Shown here: one piece after another, positions 1-8,505 of the stretch
Layout: every line of letters starts with the position of its first letter
How positions within the stretch are numbered: position 1 is the first letter of the stretch
NCBI RefSeq assembly: GCF_025165815.1
Contig: NZ_JAFFZE010000027.1
Coordinates: 1-64,000 of the forward strand
DNA length: 64,000 nucleotides
Source of the DNA: Actinophytocola gossypii
GTDB lineage: Bacteria; Actinomycetota; Actinomycetes; Mycobacteriales; Pseudonocardiaceae
Direction of reading: 5' to 3'
Notes under the pieces: generated by a model
The model's database searches: none
Told to the model about the DNA's origin: nothing
Seen by the model: the letters and a program-made list of their open reading frames with translations, nothing else
Position numbers and translations under genes: made by a program

Positions 1-159
1 CCCACCACCCTCAAAAACGCCCTCCACCAACTCCTCACCAACCCCACCTACCACCACAACGCCACCACCATCCAACAAGAAATCCACACCACCCCCACCC
101 CCAACCACCTCACCACCACCCTCGAACGCCTAGCCACCGCAAGGAGTCTTCGACCGTGA
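1..159 (+). CDS. Activator-dependent glycosyltransferase, C-terminal fragment
   Basis: This is the last 52 codons of a gene that begins outside the window. The reading frame ends in a short amphipathic tail with the pattern TTPTPNHLTTTLERLA, which matches the C-terminus of EryCIII/DesVII-type macrolide glycosyltransferases, where similar residues precede the stop. The stop TGA (157-159) overlaps the GTG start of the next gene, so the two are translationally coupled. Codon use is extreme: the first 120 bases hold only three G on this strand and are almost all ACC, CAC, AAC and CTC codons, unlike every downstream gene. Family assignment from such a short tail is an inference. Confidence 0.6.
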   Translation, partial: PTTLKNALHQLLTNPTYHHNATTIQQEIHTTPTPNHLTTTLERLATARSLRP

Positions 160-1565
160 CCACCCTCGCGAAGGGCACCGACCTCCGACTCGGTGTCGTG
201 CGCGGCATCAGCTACGGCATGTACGGCGAGCCGGAACGCTTCGTGCCCCAGGTCCGCCGCCTCGGCGCCGGGCTGGTGCGCGTGTACGTCTACTGGTCAC
301 AGATCGAACCGAGGCCGAACCGCTTCACCTTCGACGTCGTCGACGCGCTGTTCGAGCAGCTCGACGGCACCGAGGAGGTGTGGGTCACCGTCTGCTCCAG
401 CTCCACCTGGGCCACCAGGACGCCGACCACGCTGCTGCCGCCGTCACCGGCCAAGAGCCTCAAGCGCTACCAGAAGTTCCTGCGCCGCCTGGTCGAGCAC
501 TGCGCCGGCCGGGTGCACTACTGGCAGTGCGACAACGAACCCAGCGACAACGCCATGCTGTGGGCCGGCACCGCGGAGGAGTACGTGCGGCAGCTCGCGG
601 TGCTGCACGGGGTGGTGCGCGAGACCGACCCGGCCGCGGCGGTGGTCCTCGGCGGGGCGCCGTTCCTGCTGCCGATGTACCCGCCGGAGAGCCACGAGCG
701 GCGGTTCTTCGACGTGCTGCTGCGCACCGGTGGCGACCACTTCGACCTGTTCGACGTGCACCTGTACGGGCCGGCGACCGCGATCCCGGAGCACGTCGAG
801 ACGGTACGCGGGCTGATGCGCGAGTACGGGTACGAGAAGCCGGTGGTGGTCGGCGAGTACAACGGGCCGTGGCCCGCGCTGTTCCAGGACGCGATGGCGG
901 TCCTGGCCGGCCCGGCGAACGCGGCGGGCGAGGGCGGCCGGCCGGCGGAGCGGGCCGCGATGGTCGAGCTGTACGAGCGGCGGGACACCCTGCCGCCGAC
1001 GCTGCGGATGTTCATGTCCGGCTGCGAACCGGAGCTGGAGCGCAAGCGGTACCGGATCGCGTGCCGGGAGATCGTGATGCGCAACCTGCTCGCGTTCTCC
1101 GCCGGGGTTCGCCGGACCGTGCTGTGGAACCTGGCGCCGGAGGCACCGGGCTTCGCCAACCCGCTGTCCATGATGGACATCATGTTCCGCACGTTCGCGC
1201 TGATGGACTTCGCCGGTCACGAGCTGGCCGTGCGCCATCCGTCGGCGGACGCGTTCGAGCTGGTCGCCCGCGCGCTCGCCGGGGCGGAGGCGGTGCGGCG
1301 GGTGGACGTGCCGGACCGCGCGGACCAGTACCTGTTCGAGGTGGACCGACCGGGCCGGGGACCGCTGCTGGTCACCTGGCTGGACCGGGACCCGTTCACC
1401 GGCGAGGACGAGCCGGACGTCGAACTGGACCTGCCGTGGTCCGAGCCGTCGGCGCACGCCGTGGACGCGCTCGGCGCCACGCCGGCGGCCGAGGTGCTGG
1501 CCGGGCGGGTCCGGCTGCCGGTGGGCGTCACCCCCGTGTTCGTCACCCGATCCGAAGGGAGCTGA
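156..1565 (+). CDS. GH39-like glycoside hydrolase in sugar/glycosyltransferase operon
   Basis: A 469-residue cytoplasmic protein with no signal peptide that looks like a TIM-barrel glycosidase of the GH39/GH5 clan. An NEP motif (E128, likely acid/base) sits at residues 127-129, and VVVGEYNG with E234 is a likely nucleophile strand. HWSQIEP-like (YWSQIEP, 46-52) and WNLAPEAP segments also fit the fold. The GTG start overlaps the upstream glycosyltransferase stop by 4 bases, and a second glycosyltransferase follows 3 bases downstream, so it belongs to the glycosylation operon. Intracellular glycosidases in such clusters could trim or reactivate a glycosylated product. Substrate and role are not shown by the sequence. 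Confidence 0.72.
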   Translation: MTTLAKGTDLRLGVVRGISYGMYGEPERFVPQVRRLGAGLVRVYVYWSQIEPRPNRFTFDVVDALFEQLDGTEEVWVTVCSSSTWATRTPTTLLPPSPAKSLKRYQKFLRRLVEHCAGRVHYWQCDNEPSDNAMLWAGTAEEYVRQLAVLHGVVRETDPAAAVVLGGAPFLLPMYPPESHERRFFDVLLRTGGDHFDLFDVHLYGPATAIPEHVETVRGLMREYGYEKPVVVGEYNGPWPALFQDAMAVLAGPANAAGEGGRPAERAAMVELYERRDTLPPTLRMFMSGCEPELERKRYRIACREIVMRNLLAFSAGVRRTVLWNLAPEAPGFANPLSMMDIMFRTFALMDFAGHELAVRHPSADAFELVARALAGAEAVRRVDVPDRADQYLFEVDRPGRGPLLVTWLDRDPFTGEDEPDVELDLPWSEPSAHAVDALGATPAAEVLAGRVRLPVGVTPVFVTRSEGS

Positions 1566-1568
1566 GCC

Positions 1569-2795
1569 GTGCGCGTGCTGTTCACGGTGGCGTCCTGGCC
1601 GACGCACTACGCCGCGATGGTGCCGATCGGGTGGGCACTGCAGGCGATGGGGCACGACGTGCGGGTGCTCTGCCCGCCGTCCCAGGTGGCCCCGGTGTCG
1701 GCCACCGGGCTGGTCCCGGTGCCGGTCCTCGACGGCATGGACATCGTGACCGCCAACCGGATGGAGTACTACCAGGAGGCGGCCGATGGCCGGTGGCGGT
1801 ACCCCTGGCTGCCGCTGCACCCGCTCACCGGGGCGGAGATGACCAGCCTGGACGACTTCGACGTCGAGGCCTACCGGCGGGACGTCGAGCCGGGGATCGT
1901 GGCCCGCACCGCAGCCGGCTTCGACGCGGCCGTCGACTTCGCCCGGCGCTGGCGCCCGGACGTGGTGCTGCACGACCCGACGAGCCTGGAGGGCCTGCTC
2001 GCGGCCCGGGTGCTCGACGTGCCGTCCGCGCTGTGCCTGTGGGGGCCGGTCGGCTCGCACGAGCCGCCGCACCGGCGGATCGTGCCGACCGACGTCAGCG
2101 GCGCGTTCCCCCGGCACGGCGCGGGCGAGTTCGACCTGGGCATGGTCGAGAACGTGGTCGACCCGTGCCCGCCGTCGGTCGCGCCGCTGGTCGAGTCCCG
2201 CCGGCTGCCGGTGCGGTTCGTGCCGTACAACGGAAGCTCGCCCGCGCCGACCTGGCTGCTGGACGAGCCGAGCCGCCCTCGGGTGTGCGTCGCCTGGTCC
2301 ACCGCGCTGTCCACCATGTCCGGCCCGAACTCCTACCTGCTGCCCCGGCTGGTGGACGCCCTGTCCGGGCAGGGGCTGGAGGTGTTCGTGACCGCGACCG
2401 CAGACGACGTGGCCGCGCTCGGGCCGGTGCCGCCGGACGTCCGGGTGCTGGAACGGATGCCGCTGCGCCTGCTGCTGCCCAGCTGCGCGGCGATCGTGCA
2501 CCACGGCGGCAGCGGCAACACCATGACCTCGCTGGTCTCCGGCACCCCGCAGCTCGCCGTCACCTTCACCACCGAGACGACGGTGACCGCCGAGCGGCTC
2601 GCCTCGGCCGGGGTCGGCATCCACGTCCAGGGCGACCTGGCCGACCGGGACACCCTGCGGGACTCGGTGCTCGCGCTGGTGTCCGAACCGTCCTACCGAG
2701 AGCGCGCGGCCCGGCTGCGCGCGGAGAGCCAGCTGCGGCCGACGGCGGTCGACCTGGTGGAGAACCTGGAGAAGCTACTGTCCAGTTTGGAGTAA
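1569..2795 (+). CDS. Macrolide-type glycosyltransferase (GT1, EryCIII/DesVII family)
   Basis: A 408-residue GT-B glycosyltransferase predicted to move a TDP-deoxysugar onto a polyketide-type aglycone in the cytoplasm. The N-terminus (MRVLFTVASWPTHYAAMVP) is the family signature, and the nucleotide-sugar-binding motif HHGGSGNTMTSLVSGTPQ begins at H311-H312. Length is near the family norm of about 420. The start ATG... is a GTG preceded by GGAGCTGA, 3 bases after the glycosidase stop. Members of this family usually need a cytochrome-P450-like activator partner (EryCII/DesVIII); none is in the window. It is the second glycosyltransferase of the operon, which suggests a product with at least two sugars. 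Confidence 0.88.
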   Translation: MRVLFTVASWPTHYAAMVPIGWALQAMGHDVRVLCPPSQVAPVSATGLVPVPVLDGMDIVTANRMEYYQEAADGRWRYPWLPLHPLTGAEMTSLDDFDVEAYRRDVEPGIVARTAAGFDAAVDFARRWRPDVVLHDPTSLEGLLAARVLDVPSALCLWGPVGSHEPPHRRIVPTDVSGAFPRHGAGEFDLGMVENVVDPCPPSVAPLVESRRLPVRFVPYNGSSPAPTWLLDEPSRPRVCVAWSTALSTMSGPNSYLLPRLVDALSGQGLEVFVTATADDVAALGPVPPDVRVLERMPLRLLLPSCAAIVHHGGSGNTMTSLVSGTPQLAVTFTTETTVTAERLASAGVGIHVQGDLADRDTLRDSVLALVSEPSYRERAARLRAESQLRPTAVDLVENLEKLLSSLE

Positions 2796-2798
2796 ATC

Positions 2799-3680
2799 GT
2801 GAAGGGCATCATCCTTTCCGGCGGGGCGGGGACCCGCCTGCACCCGGTGACGCTGCCGGTGTCCAAGCAGCTGTTACCGGTCTACGACAAGCCGATGATC
2901 TACTACCCGCTGTCCGTGCTGATGCTGGCCGGCATCACCGACATCCTGCTCATCTCGACCCCGCGCGACCTGCCCCACTTCGAACGGCTGCTCGGCGACG
3001 GCTCGGCGCTCGGCATCTCGATCGACTACGCCGTGCAGGAGACCCCGCGCGGGCTGGCCGACGCGTTCGTCGTCGGCGCCGACCACGTCGGGGACGACTC
3101 CGTCGCGCTGATCCTCGGCGACAACATCTTCCACGGCCCGCGCTTCTCCGAGCTGCTGCGCACCAACGCGTCCGACGTGGACGGCTGCGTGCTGTTCGGC
3201 TACCCGGTCACCGACCCGCACCGCTACGGCGTCGGCGAGACCGACCGGGCCGGGAACCTGGTGTCCATCGAGGAGAAGCCGGCGCGGCCGAGGAGCAACA
3301 AGGCCATCACCGGGCTGTACCTGTACGACAACGACGTGGTGGACATCGCCAAGAACATCTCCCCGTCGGCCAGGGGCGAACTGGAGATCACCGACGTCAA
3401 CCGGGTGTACCTGGAGCGCGGCAAGGCGAAGCTGGTCGAGCTCGGCCGGGGGTTCGCCTGGCTGGACACCGGCACGCACGACTCGCTGTTGCAGGCCGGC
3501 CAGTACGTGCAGACCCTGGAGCACCGGCAGGGCGTGCGGATCGCGTGCATCGAGGAGATCGCGCTGCGGATGGGGTACATCGACGCCCCGGCCTGCCACG
3601 CGCTCGGCGCGGCGCTGGCCAAGACCGGGTACGGGCAGTACCTGATGGCCGTGGCCGCCGAGCACGACCGGGCGGCGTGA
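2799..3680 (+). CDS. rmlA: Glucose-1-phosphate thymidylyltransferase
   Basis: A 293-residue RmlA-type nucleotidyltransferase that makes dTDP-glucose from dTTP and glucose-1-phosphate, the first step of deoxysugar synthesis. The nucleotide-binding [11 protein letters not shown] loop lies at residues 8-18 and is followed by the conserved [18 protein letters not shown] stretch; the metal/sugar site GDNIFHG is present. Length and motifs are those of a complete enzyme. It starts at GTG 2799, 3 bases after the glycosyltransferase stop, and lies 3 bases before rmlB, so the four genes form one operon supplying the sugars for the glycosyltransferases. Confidence 0.95.
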   Translation: MKGIILSGGAGTRLHPVTLPVSKQLLPVYDKPMIYYPLSVLMLAGITDILLISTPRDLPHFERLLGDGSALGISIDYAVQETPRGLADAFVVGADHVGDDSVALILGDNIFHGPRFSELLRTNASDVDGCVLFGYPVTDPHRYGVGETDRAGNLVSIEEKPARPRSNKAITGLYLYDNDVVDIAKNISPSARGELEITDVNRVYLERGKAKLVELGRGFAWLDTGTHDSLLQAGQYVQTLEHRQGVRIACIEEIALRMGYIDAPACHALGAALAKTGYGQYLMAVAAEHDRAA

Positions 3681-3683
3681 GCC

Positions 3684-4667
3684 ATGCGGATCCTGGTCAC
3701 CGGCGGCGCCGGCTTCATCGGTTCGCACTTCGTCCGCCGGCTGATGCGCGGCGGGTACCCGGCCTTCGCCGGCGCGGGGGTCGTGGTGCTGGACAGCCTC
3801 ACCTACGCCGGCAACCTGGCCAACCTGGAGGACTGCGTCGACCACCCCCGGCTGCGGTTCGTCCGGGGCGACATCTGCGACTCCTCGGCGGTCGCGGCCG
3901 CGATGGCCGGCGTGGACCTGGTGGTGCACTTCGCCGCCGAGTCGCACGTGGACCGCTCGATCCTCGGCGGCGCGGAGTTCGTGCGCACCAACGTGCTCGG
4001 CACGCAGGTGCTGCTGGCCGCCGCGCTCGAGGCGGAGGTCGGGCGGTTCGTGCACGTGTCCACCGACGAGGTCTACGGGTCGATCGAGTCCGGGTCGTGG
4101 ACCGAGGACCGGCCGCTGGAGCCGAACTCGCCGTACTCGGCGTCGAAGGCGTCGTCGGACCTGCTGGTGCGGGCCTACCACCGCACGCACGGGCTGGACA
4201 CGTGCGTCACCCGCTGCTCCAACAACTACGGGCCCTACCAGTACCCGGAGAAGGTCATCCCGCTGTTCGTCACCAACCTCGCCGACGGCGTCCCGGTGCC
4301 GCTGTACGGCGCGGGCGGCAACATCCGGGACTGGCTGCACGTCGACGACCACTGCCGGGGGATCGCGCTGGTCGCCGAGCGCGGCCGGGCCGGTGAGGTC
4401 TACAACCTCGGCGGCGGCACCGAGCTGTCCAACCGGGAGCTGACCGAGCGGCTGCTGGCGATCACCGGCCACGACTTCTCCATGGTCCGCCGGGTGCCCG
4501 ACCGCAAGGGCCACGACGCCCGCTACTCGGTCGACATCACCAAGGCCACCCGCGAACTCGGCTACACCCCACGGGTCGACTTCACCACCGGCCTCGAGGA
4601 CACCGTCCGCTGGTACGAGGCCAACCGCACCTGGTGGGAGCCACTCAAGCCCGTCCCCGTGGCCTGA
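3684..4667 (+). CDS. rmlB: dTDP-glucose 4,6-dehydratase
   Basis: A 327-residue extended short-chain dehydrogenase that converts dTDP-glucose to dTDP-4-keto-6-deoxyglucose, the branch point to 6-deoxysugars. The Rossmann motif GGAGFIGSHF is at residues 7-16. The catalytic TDE triad is T127-D128-E129, and the YSASK motif gives Y151 and K155. Substrate contact NNYGPYQ(Y)PEK is intact. It is the last gene of the operon and is followed by a strong hairpin. The later deoxysugar genes (dehydratases, aminotransferases, methyltransferases) are absent here and must lie to the left or elsewhere. Confidence 0.95.
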   Translation: MRILVTGGAGFIGSHFVRRLMRGGYPAFAGAGVVVLDSLTYAGNLANLEDCVDHPRLRFVRGDICDSSAVAAAMAGVDLVVHFAAESHVDRSILGGAEFVRTNVLGTQVLLAAALEAEVGRFVHVSTDEVYGSIESGSWTEDRPLEPNSPYSASKASSDLLVRAYHRTHGLDTCVTRCSNNYGPYQYPEKVIPLFVTNLADGVPVPLYGAGGNIRDWLHVDDHCRGIALVAERGRAGEVYNLGGGTELSNRELTERLLAITGHDFSMVRRVPDRKGHDARYSVDITKATRELGYTPRVDFTTGLEDTVRWYEANRTWWEPLKPVPVA

Positions 4668-4670
4668 ACG

Positions 4671-4720
4671 CCGTGCAGGTCACCTTCGGACGCCGAGCGT
4701 CCCGAAGGTGACCTTCACGG
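4671..4720. terminator. Bidirectional terminator between rmlB and the LAL regulator
   Basis: A long inverted repeat lies between convergent genes. The core stem pairs GGTCACCTTCGG (from 4678) with CCGAAGGTGACC (ending 4713), continues through ACGC/GCGT around a CGA loop with one bulged C, and is flanked by an outer CCGTG/CACGG pair. There is no U-tract, as is usual in actinomycetes. It would end transcription from both sides. A 17-base part of it recurs at 41984-42000. Confidence 0.8.
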
Positions 4721-4724
4721 CATC

Positions 4725-7430
4725 TCACACGAGCACGACGCGGTGGGACAGCTCCGAGGGCAGGTCCGTGCGCCTGCTCACCTTGAGCTTGCGGTACACC
4801 CTGGTCAGGTGCTGCTCCACGGTGCTGACCGTGATGTAGAGCGTGCGCCCGATCTCCCGGTTCGTGTGCCCGAGCGCGGCCAGCGCGGCCACGTTGCGTT
4901 CGGCCTCGGACAGCGCGGACACGCCGCTCGCGGCCGGCTCCGGCGCGCGTTCCTGGCGGGCCTGGACGGCGGGTCCTGGCTCGGGGCGGGGTTCCCGGCG
5001 GGGCTCGCGGTCCGGGACGACCGCCCGGCACGCCTTCAGCTCCTGCTCCGCACGGCGCAGCACCAGCCGGGCCTCGGCCAGCTCGCCGACCTCGCGGTGC
5101 ACCTGGCTGAGGTCGGTCAGCGCGCGGGCCAGCTCCAGCCGGTCCCCGCACTTCTCGAGCAGCTGGATCGCCTCCCGCAGGATCGACGCCCGGTTCCTCG
5201 GGTCGCTCGCGCCGGCCAGCACCCGCAGCGACATCGCCCTGGTCCGCGCGCCCACCCCGCTGCCGGCCCGGTCGAGCTGCTCCATCGCCAGCTCCCTGGC
5301 CCGCTTGCGCATCCCGACCGTCAGATACGCGTGGCCGAGGTCGCTGCGCCACGGCACCATCGCCGGCACGTCGAACCCGGTGGACCGCAACAGCGCGCCG
5401 CAACGCTCGAACTCGTCCACCGCGGCGAGCGGGCGCCCGGCCGCGAGGCTGTGGCTGCCGCTCGCGTGCAGGTACCTGGCGCCGAACACGGTGCCGGCCA
5501 TGGCGTCCGGCACCACCTGTTCCAGCAGCTCCGCGGCCGCGCCGAGCCGGCCCATCGCGGTCAACGCCAGCACCTCGGTGGACAGCGGCAGACCGACCAG
5601 CACGCCCCAGCTCTGCGGGTGCAGCCGGTCCAGTGCGGCACGGGCCCCGGCGGCGGCCGAGGCCAGGTCGCCCCGGCGCCAGGACAGCTCCGCCCGCACG
5701 CACCCGAGCAGCGCGCTCCACGTGGTGGCCCGGCGGCGCTCGGCGTCGTCGGCGAGCGCGTCGCTCCAGTACCTGGCCCGGTCCTGCCGGTCGGCGTGGT
5801 CGAGGGCGAGCACGGCCATCGCGCCCACCTCGGGCAGCACGTCGCCGAGGCAGCCCTGCAGGATGTGCTCGGCGCCGCTGACCGCGTCCGCACCGCGGGA
5901 CAGCAGGTTCGGGGTCCGGGCGAGCGGGCTCGTCGTGGCCGGCGGAACGGCCCGGTCGGGCTCCAGCAGCGAGCGGACGTCCTCGGGCAGCGCCCCGTAG
6001 ATCCACTCGTGCGCGAACCGCAGCTCGGCCGCGACGTCGGCGTCCGGCCCACCGCACGCCGCGCGCACCGCGCGCAGCTGGTCGGCCGCGGCCGGCAGGT
6101 CACCCTGCCACAGCAGGTGCCGGACCACCGGCACCGCGTCCCGCCAGCCCAGCTCGCCCGCGTCGAGCGCGGACCGCAGCGCCGGTACCTGCGGCGCCAC
6201 CGCCGACGGGTTGACCCGCCACGCCACCCGCACCAGCGCGGCCCGCACCGCCACCCGGTCCGGCTCGTCGCACACCCGCAGCGCGAGCTCCAGGCACGCG
6301 ACCGCGAACCGGTCGTCGACGACCACCGACCGGTCCGACGCCCGCCGCAGCAGGCCGACCGCCCACGGGCCGGGCACGTCGTCGGCCGCCACCAGGTGCC
6401 GGGCGATCTCGGTCGCGTCCACACCACGCCCGTACAGCAGCTCGGCCGCCCGCAGGTGCAGCCGGTCCGGCTCGGCGCTCTCCAGCACGGTCGCGACGAT
6501 CACCTGGTGACGCAGCCGGTTCCCGGTCATCAGCCCGGCCGCGCGCAGCACGTCGAACACCGGGGCGACCGCCCGGTCCGGCAGTTCGAGCAGCCGGCCG
6601 ACGAGGTCCGGCGTGGCGTGCTCGTCCAGCACGGCGACGCCCCGCGCGACGGCCGTGATGTCCGGGTCGTGCCACCGGTCCAGGCAGTCCAGGACGTCCT
6701 GGCGGAACACGGCCCCGACCGGCTCCGCGCCGCGCAGCCGGTCCTCGATCAGCGCGTTGGTCAGCAGCGGGTTGCCACCGGCCAGCTCGTGCAGGGCGGC
6801 CGCCTGGTCCGCGCCGCCCAGCCGCCGCTCGGCCAGCGCACCGACCCCGGCCGGGGTCAGCGGCGCCACCGGGATCCGGCGGTGCGGCTGGCGGACCAGC
6901 TCGGCGTGCGGCACGGTCCTGGTCATGCTCGGCCGCTCCCACTCGGCGAGTACGAGCAGCACCCGCGCCGAGCGCATTCGCCGCCGCAGGCTCAGCAGCA
7001 CCCGCAGCGAGGCGCTGTCGACGTGCTGCAGGTCGTCGACGGTGAGGACCAGCGGGCGCTCGGCGGCCAGCTCGAGCAGCAGTGCGCACAGCCCGTGCAC
7101 GGCGCGCGCGTCCGCCTCCGGGCGCCGGCCGAGGGCGGCGGCGTCCCAGGTGATCAGTTCGGAGACCCGGTCCAGGAGCTCCTTGGGCAGCGGTGCGCTG
7201 CGGAACAGCTGCCACATCACGCCCATCGGCAGTTCCCGCTCCACCTGGGCGCCGCTCGCGGTCAGCAGCAGCGTGTCGCCGGAGACCACCTCCTCGGCGA
7301 ACGCGGCGAGCAGCTCCGTCTTCCCGCTGGCCAGTCCCCCGACGACCAGCGCGGCCCGGCCGCTGCCGCCGACGGCCTCGGCCAGCAGCCCACGTAACGT
7401 CTCGAGTTCACGATCCCGTTCTACGACCAT
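4725..7430 (-). CDS. LAL-type LuxR-family transcriptional regulator
   Basis: A 901-residue large ATP-binding regulator of the LuxR family. The N-terminal P-loop is GGLASGKTE (residues 31-39), with a Walker B region LVLTVDDLQHVD (128-138). A long helical TPR-like middle follows, and a C-terminal LuxR HTH begins with LSEAERNVAALAALGHTNRE near residue 830. This architecture is typical of pathway-specific activators at the edge of macrolide clusters (PikD and relatives). Its start ATG overlaps the stop region of a 47-codon ORF, which itself overlaps the cyclodeaminase-like gene, so all three are probably cotranscribed. It converges on rmlB. Its target is inferred to be the polyketide/sugar genes. 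Confidence 0.92.
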   Translation of the reverse strand: MVVERDRELETLRGLLAEAVGGSGRAALVVGGLASGKTELLAAFAEEVVSGDTLLLTASGAQVERELPMGVMWQLFRSAPLPKELLDRVSELITWDAAALGRRPEADARAVHGLCALLLELAAERPLVLTVDDLQHVDSASLRVLLSLRRRMRSARVLLVLAEWERPSMTRTVPHAELVRQPHRRIPVAPLTPAGVGALAERRLGGADQAAALHELAGGNPLLTNALIEDRLRGAEPVGAVFRQDVLDCLDRWHDPDITAVARGVAVLDEHATPDLVGRLLELPDRAVAPVFDVLRAAGLMTGNRLRHQVIVATVLESAEPDRLHLRAAELLYGRGVDATEIARHLVAADDVPGPWAVGLLRRASDRSVVVDDRFAVACLELALRVCDEPDRVAVRAALVRVAWRVNPSAVAPQVPALRSALDAGELGWRDAVPVVRHLLWQGDLPAAADQLRAVRAACGGPDADVAAELRFAHEWIYGALPEDVRSLLEPDRAVPPATTSPLARTPNLLSRGADAVSGAEHILQGCLGDVLPEVGAMAVLALDHADRQDRARYWSDALADDAERRRATTWSALLGCVRAELSWRRGDLASAAAGARAALDRLHPQSWGVLVGLPLSTEVLALTAMGRLGAAAELLEQVVPDAMAGTVFGARYLHASGSHSLAAGRPLAAVDEFERCGALLRSTGFDVPAMVPWRSDLGHAYLTVGMRKRARELAMEQLDRAGSGVGARTRAMSLRVLAGASDPRNRASILREAIQLLEKCGDRLELARALTDLSQVHREVGELAEARLVLRRAEQELKACRAVVPDREPRREPRPEPGPAVQARQERAPEPAASGVSALSEAERNVAALAALGHTNREIGRTLYITVSTVEQHLTRVYRKLKVSRRTDLPSELSHRVVLV

Positions 7431-7564
7431 AACGTTTCGCCTGTTTCCCCTCCCGTGGCGTGATCCTCCCTGATCGTCGCCGCCTGGCTGGACTGTCGTG
7501 TGCTGTCCATCTCGGTCTCCTCCTGCTCACCGGACGCCCCTTCGCGTCCACCGTGGACGGTCAT
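7421..7564 (-). CDS. Small ORF (47 aa) coupled between cyclodeaminase-like gene and LAL regulator
   Basis: The ATG at 7564 overlaps the stop of the upstream gene as ATGA, and the stop TAG (7421-7423) lies 7 bases inside the LAL gene, so the ORF bridges both. The product is hydrophilic, rich in Glu, Gly and Thr, with no cysteine, signal or membrane segment, and ends HATGGETGETLWS. An internal ATG at 7510 has a much better ribosome site (GCAGGAGGAGACCGAG) and would give 29 residues. It could be a real small protein or simply a translational coupler that sets the LAL dose. I do not recognise a family. Confidence 0.45.
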   Translation of the reverse strand: MTVHGGREGASGEQEETEMDSTRQSSQAATIREDHATGGETGETLWS

Positions 7565-8394
7565 TCGTCGAGTGCGACCCCGAGTCCGCGTACCAGTGCC
7601 GCCCGGTGCAGCTCGCCGGCGAGCCACCCGTCCAGGCGGTGCGCGCCGAGCAGCTCGACCAGCAGCACGTCGTCGACGTGGGTGCGGCCGGGGTGGTCGC
7701 CGCGCAGCACGCGGCCGAGGTCGGCCTCGACCCGCCGCTGCCGCCTGCCGTTGCGCCGGGCGGGGTCGACCAGCGCGGCGTCGTCGACGTAGAACTGGCT
7801 CACCGAGTCGGCGACGTCGTCGGCGAGATCCGACCCGGCGACGTAGACCAGCAGGGCGCCGGCCGTGGGCGGGCCGGGCACCTGCCGCGCCAGGTCGGCC
7901 GCCAGGGCGACGACCAGCGTCGCGCCGAGGGCCGCCTCGGCCGGCACGTCGGTGAACGACCAGCCGATCCCGGCCTCGTCGAGCTGGTCGAGCACGTCCG
8001 GCCCGAGCGGCCCGCCGGCCGGGCACACCGCGACGTGGCTGAGCCCCGGCACGTGCCGGGTGAGCAGGGTGAGGAGCAGCGGGAGGACCGGGCCGGAGCC
8101 GAGCACCGCCGCGGTGACGACTCCCGGAGCGACCAGTGTGCGGGCGGCGACGGTGGCCAGCGCGGCGGTGTGACACGCGATCAGCGCCTCGGCCGGGAGC
8201 ACGCACCGACGGCCGGCCCGCAGGTCCTCGAAGAGCACCGCGTCCGCCGTCCGGGCGTACGAGTGAAACCGACCAGCCGGTTCGCGCTCCGCCGAACGCT
8301 CGACGAGCCCGACGGCCAGCACCCGCACCGGATCGATCGCGGTCCAGGCGCTGACCAGCTCGTCCGTGTTGAGCTGGCGGAGGTCGTTGTTCAT
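7561..8394 (-). CDS. Ornithine cyclodeaminase/mu-crystallin-like protein
   Basis: A 277-residue protein resembling the ornithine cyclodeaminase/mu-crystallin family: a first lobe to about residue 85, then a Rossmann-like VVTAAVLGSGPVLPLLL segment (near 92-108), then a C-terminal helix region with EADLGRVLRGDHPGRTHVDD. The family is usually 310-350 residues, so this member is short. Where active members carry a conserved DS(T/V)G-like motif after the GRT segment, this one reads VELLG, so it may lack catalysis. It is the first gene of the operon leading to the LAL regulator. It could make a cyclic amino acid for the cluster or act as a ligand-binding protein; neither is shown. Confidence 0.5.
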   Translation of the reverse strand: MNNDLRQLNTDELVSAWTAIDPVRVLAVGLVERSAEREPAGRFHSYARTADAVLFEDLRAGRRCVLPAEALIACHTAALATVAARTLVAPGVVTAAVLGSGPVLPLLLTLLTRHVPGLSHVAVCPAGGPLGPDVLDQLDEAGIGWSFTDVPAEAALGATLVVALAADLARQVPGPPTAGALLVYVAGSDLADDVADSVSQFYVDDAALVDPARRNGRRQRRVEADLGRVLRGDHPGRTHVDDVLLVELLGAHRLDGWLAGELHRAALVRGLGVALDE

Positions 8395-8463
8395 GGCTGG
8401 GGCCGCCTCCTCGCGGTGCGCCGGCTGTCGGAGTCCACGGTGCCGTTCTTTTCTGTTGCCGGA

Positions 8464-8505
8464 CTCTCACTTCGCTCTCACCTGATCGAGAGCCGGTTGA
8501 GAGCC
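8464..8505. promoter_or_regulatory. SARP-type heptamer direct repeats in divergent promoter
   Basis: Two pairs of exact heptamer direct repeats, each with 11-bp periodicity, lie in the 180-bp gap between divergent genes. CTCTCAC occurs at 8464-8470 and 8475-8481, which is GTGAGAG for the leftward gene. GAGAGCC occurs at 8488-8494 and 8499-8505. Exactly 8 bp after the last GAGAGCC is GATGCT (8514-8519), a plausible -10 for the rightward gene. SARP activators are known to bind such heptamers 11 bp apart with the 3' copy 8 bp from the -10. The leftward pair is followed after 8 bp by CAGAAA, a poor -10. Confidence 0.6.

Noticed and set aside
380-4396. A 1338-codon rightward open frame across the sugar genes
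   Set aside because: It is a shadow of four real genes in another frame: composition is Arg/Gly/Ala-rich, with no family motifs, while the overlapping genes have catalytic signatures.
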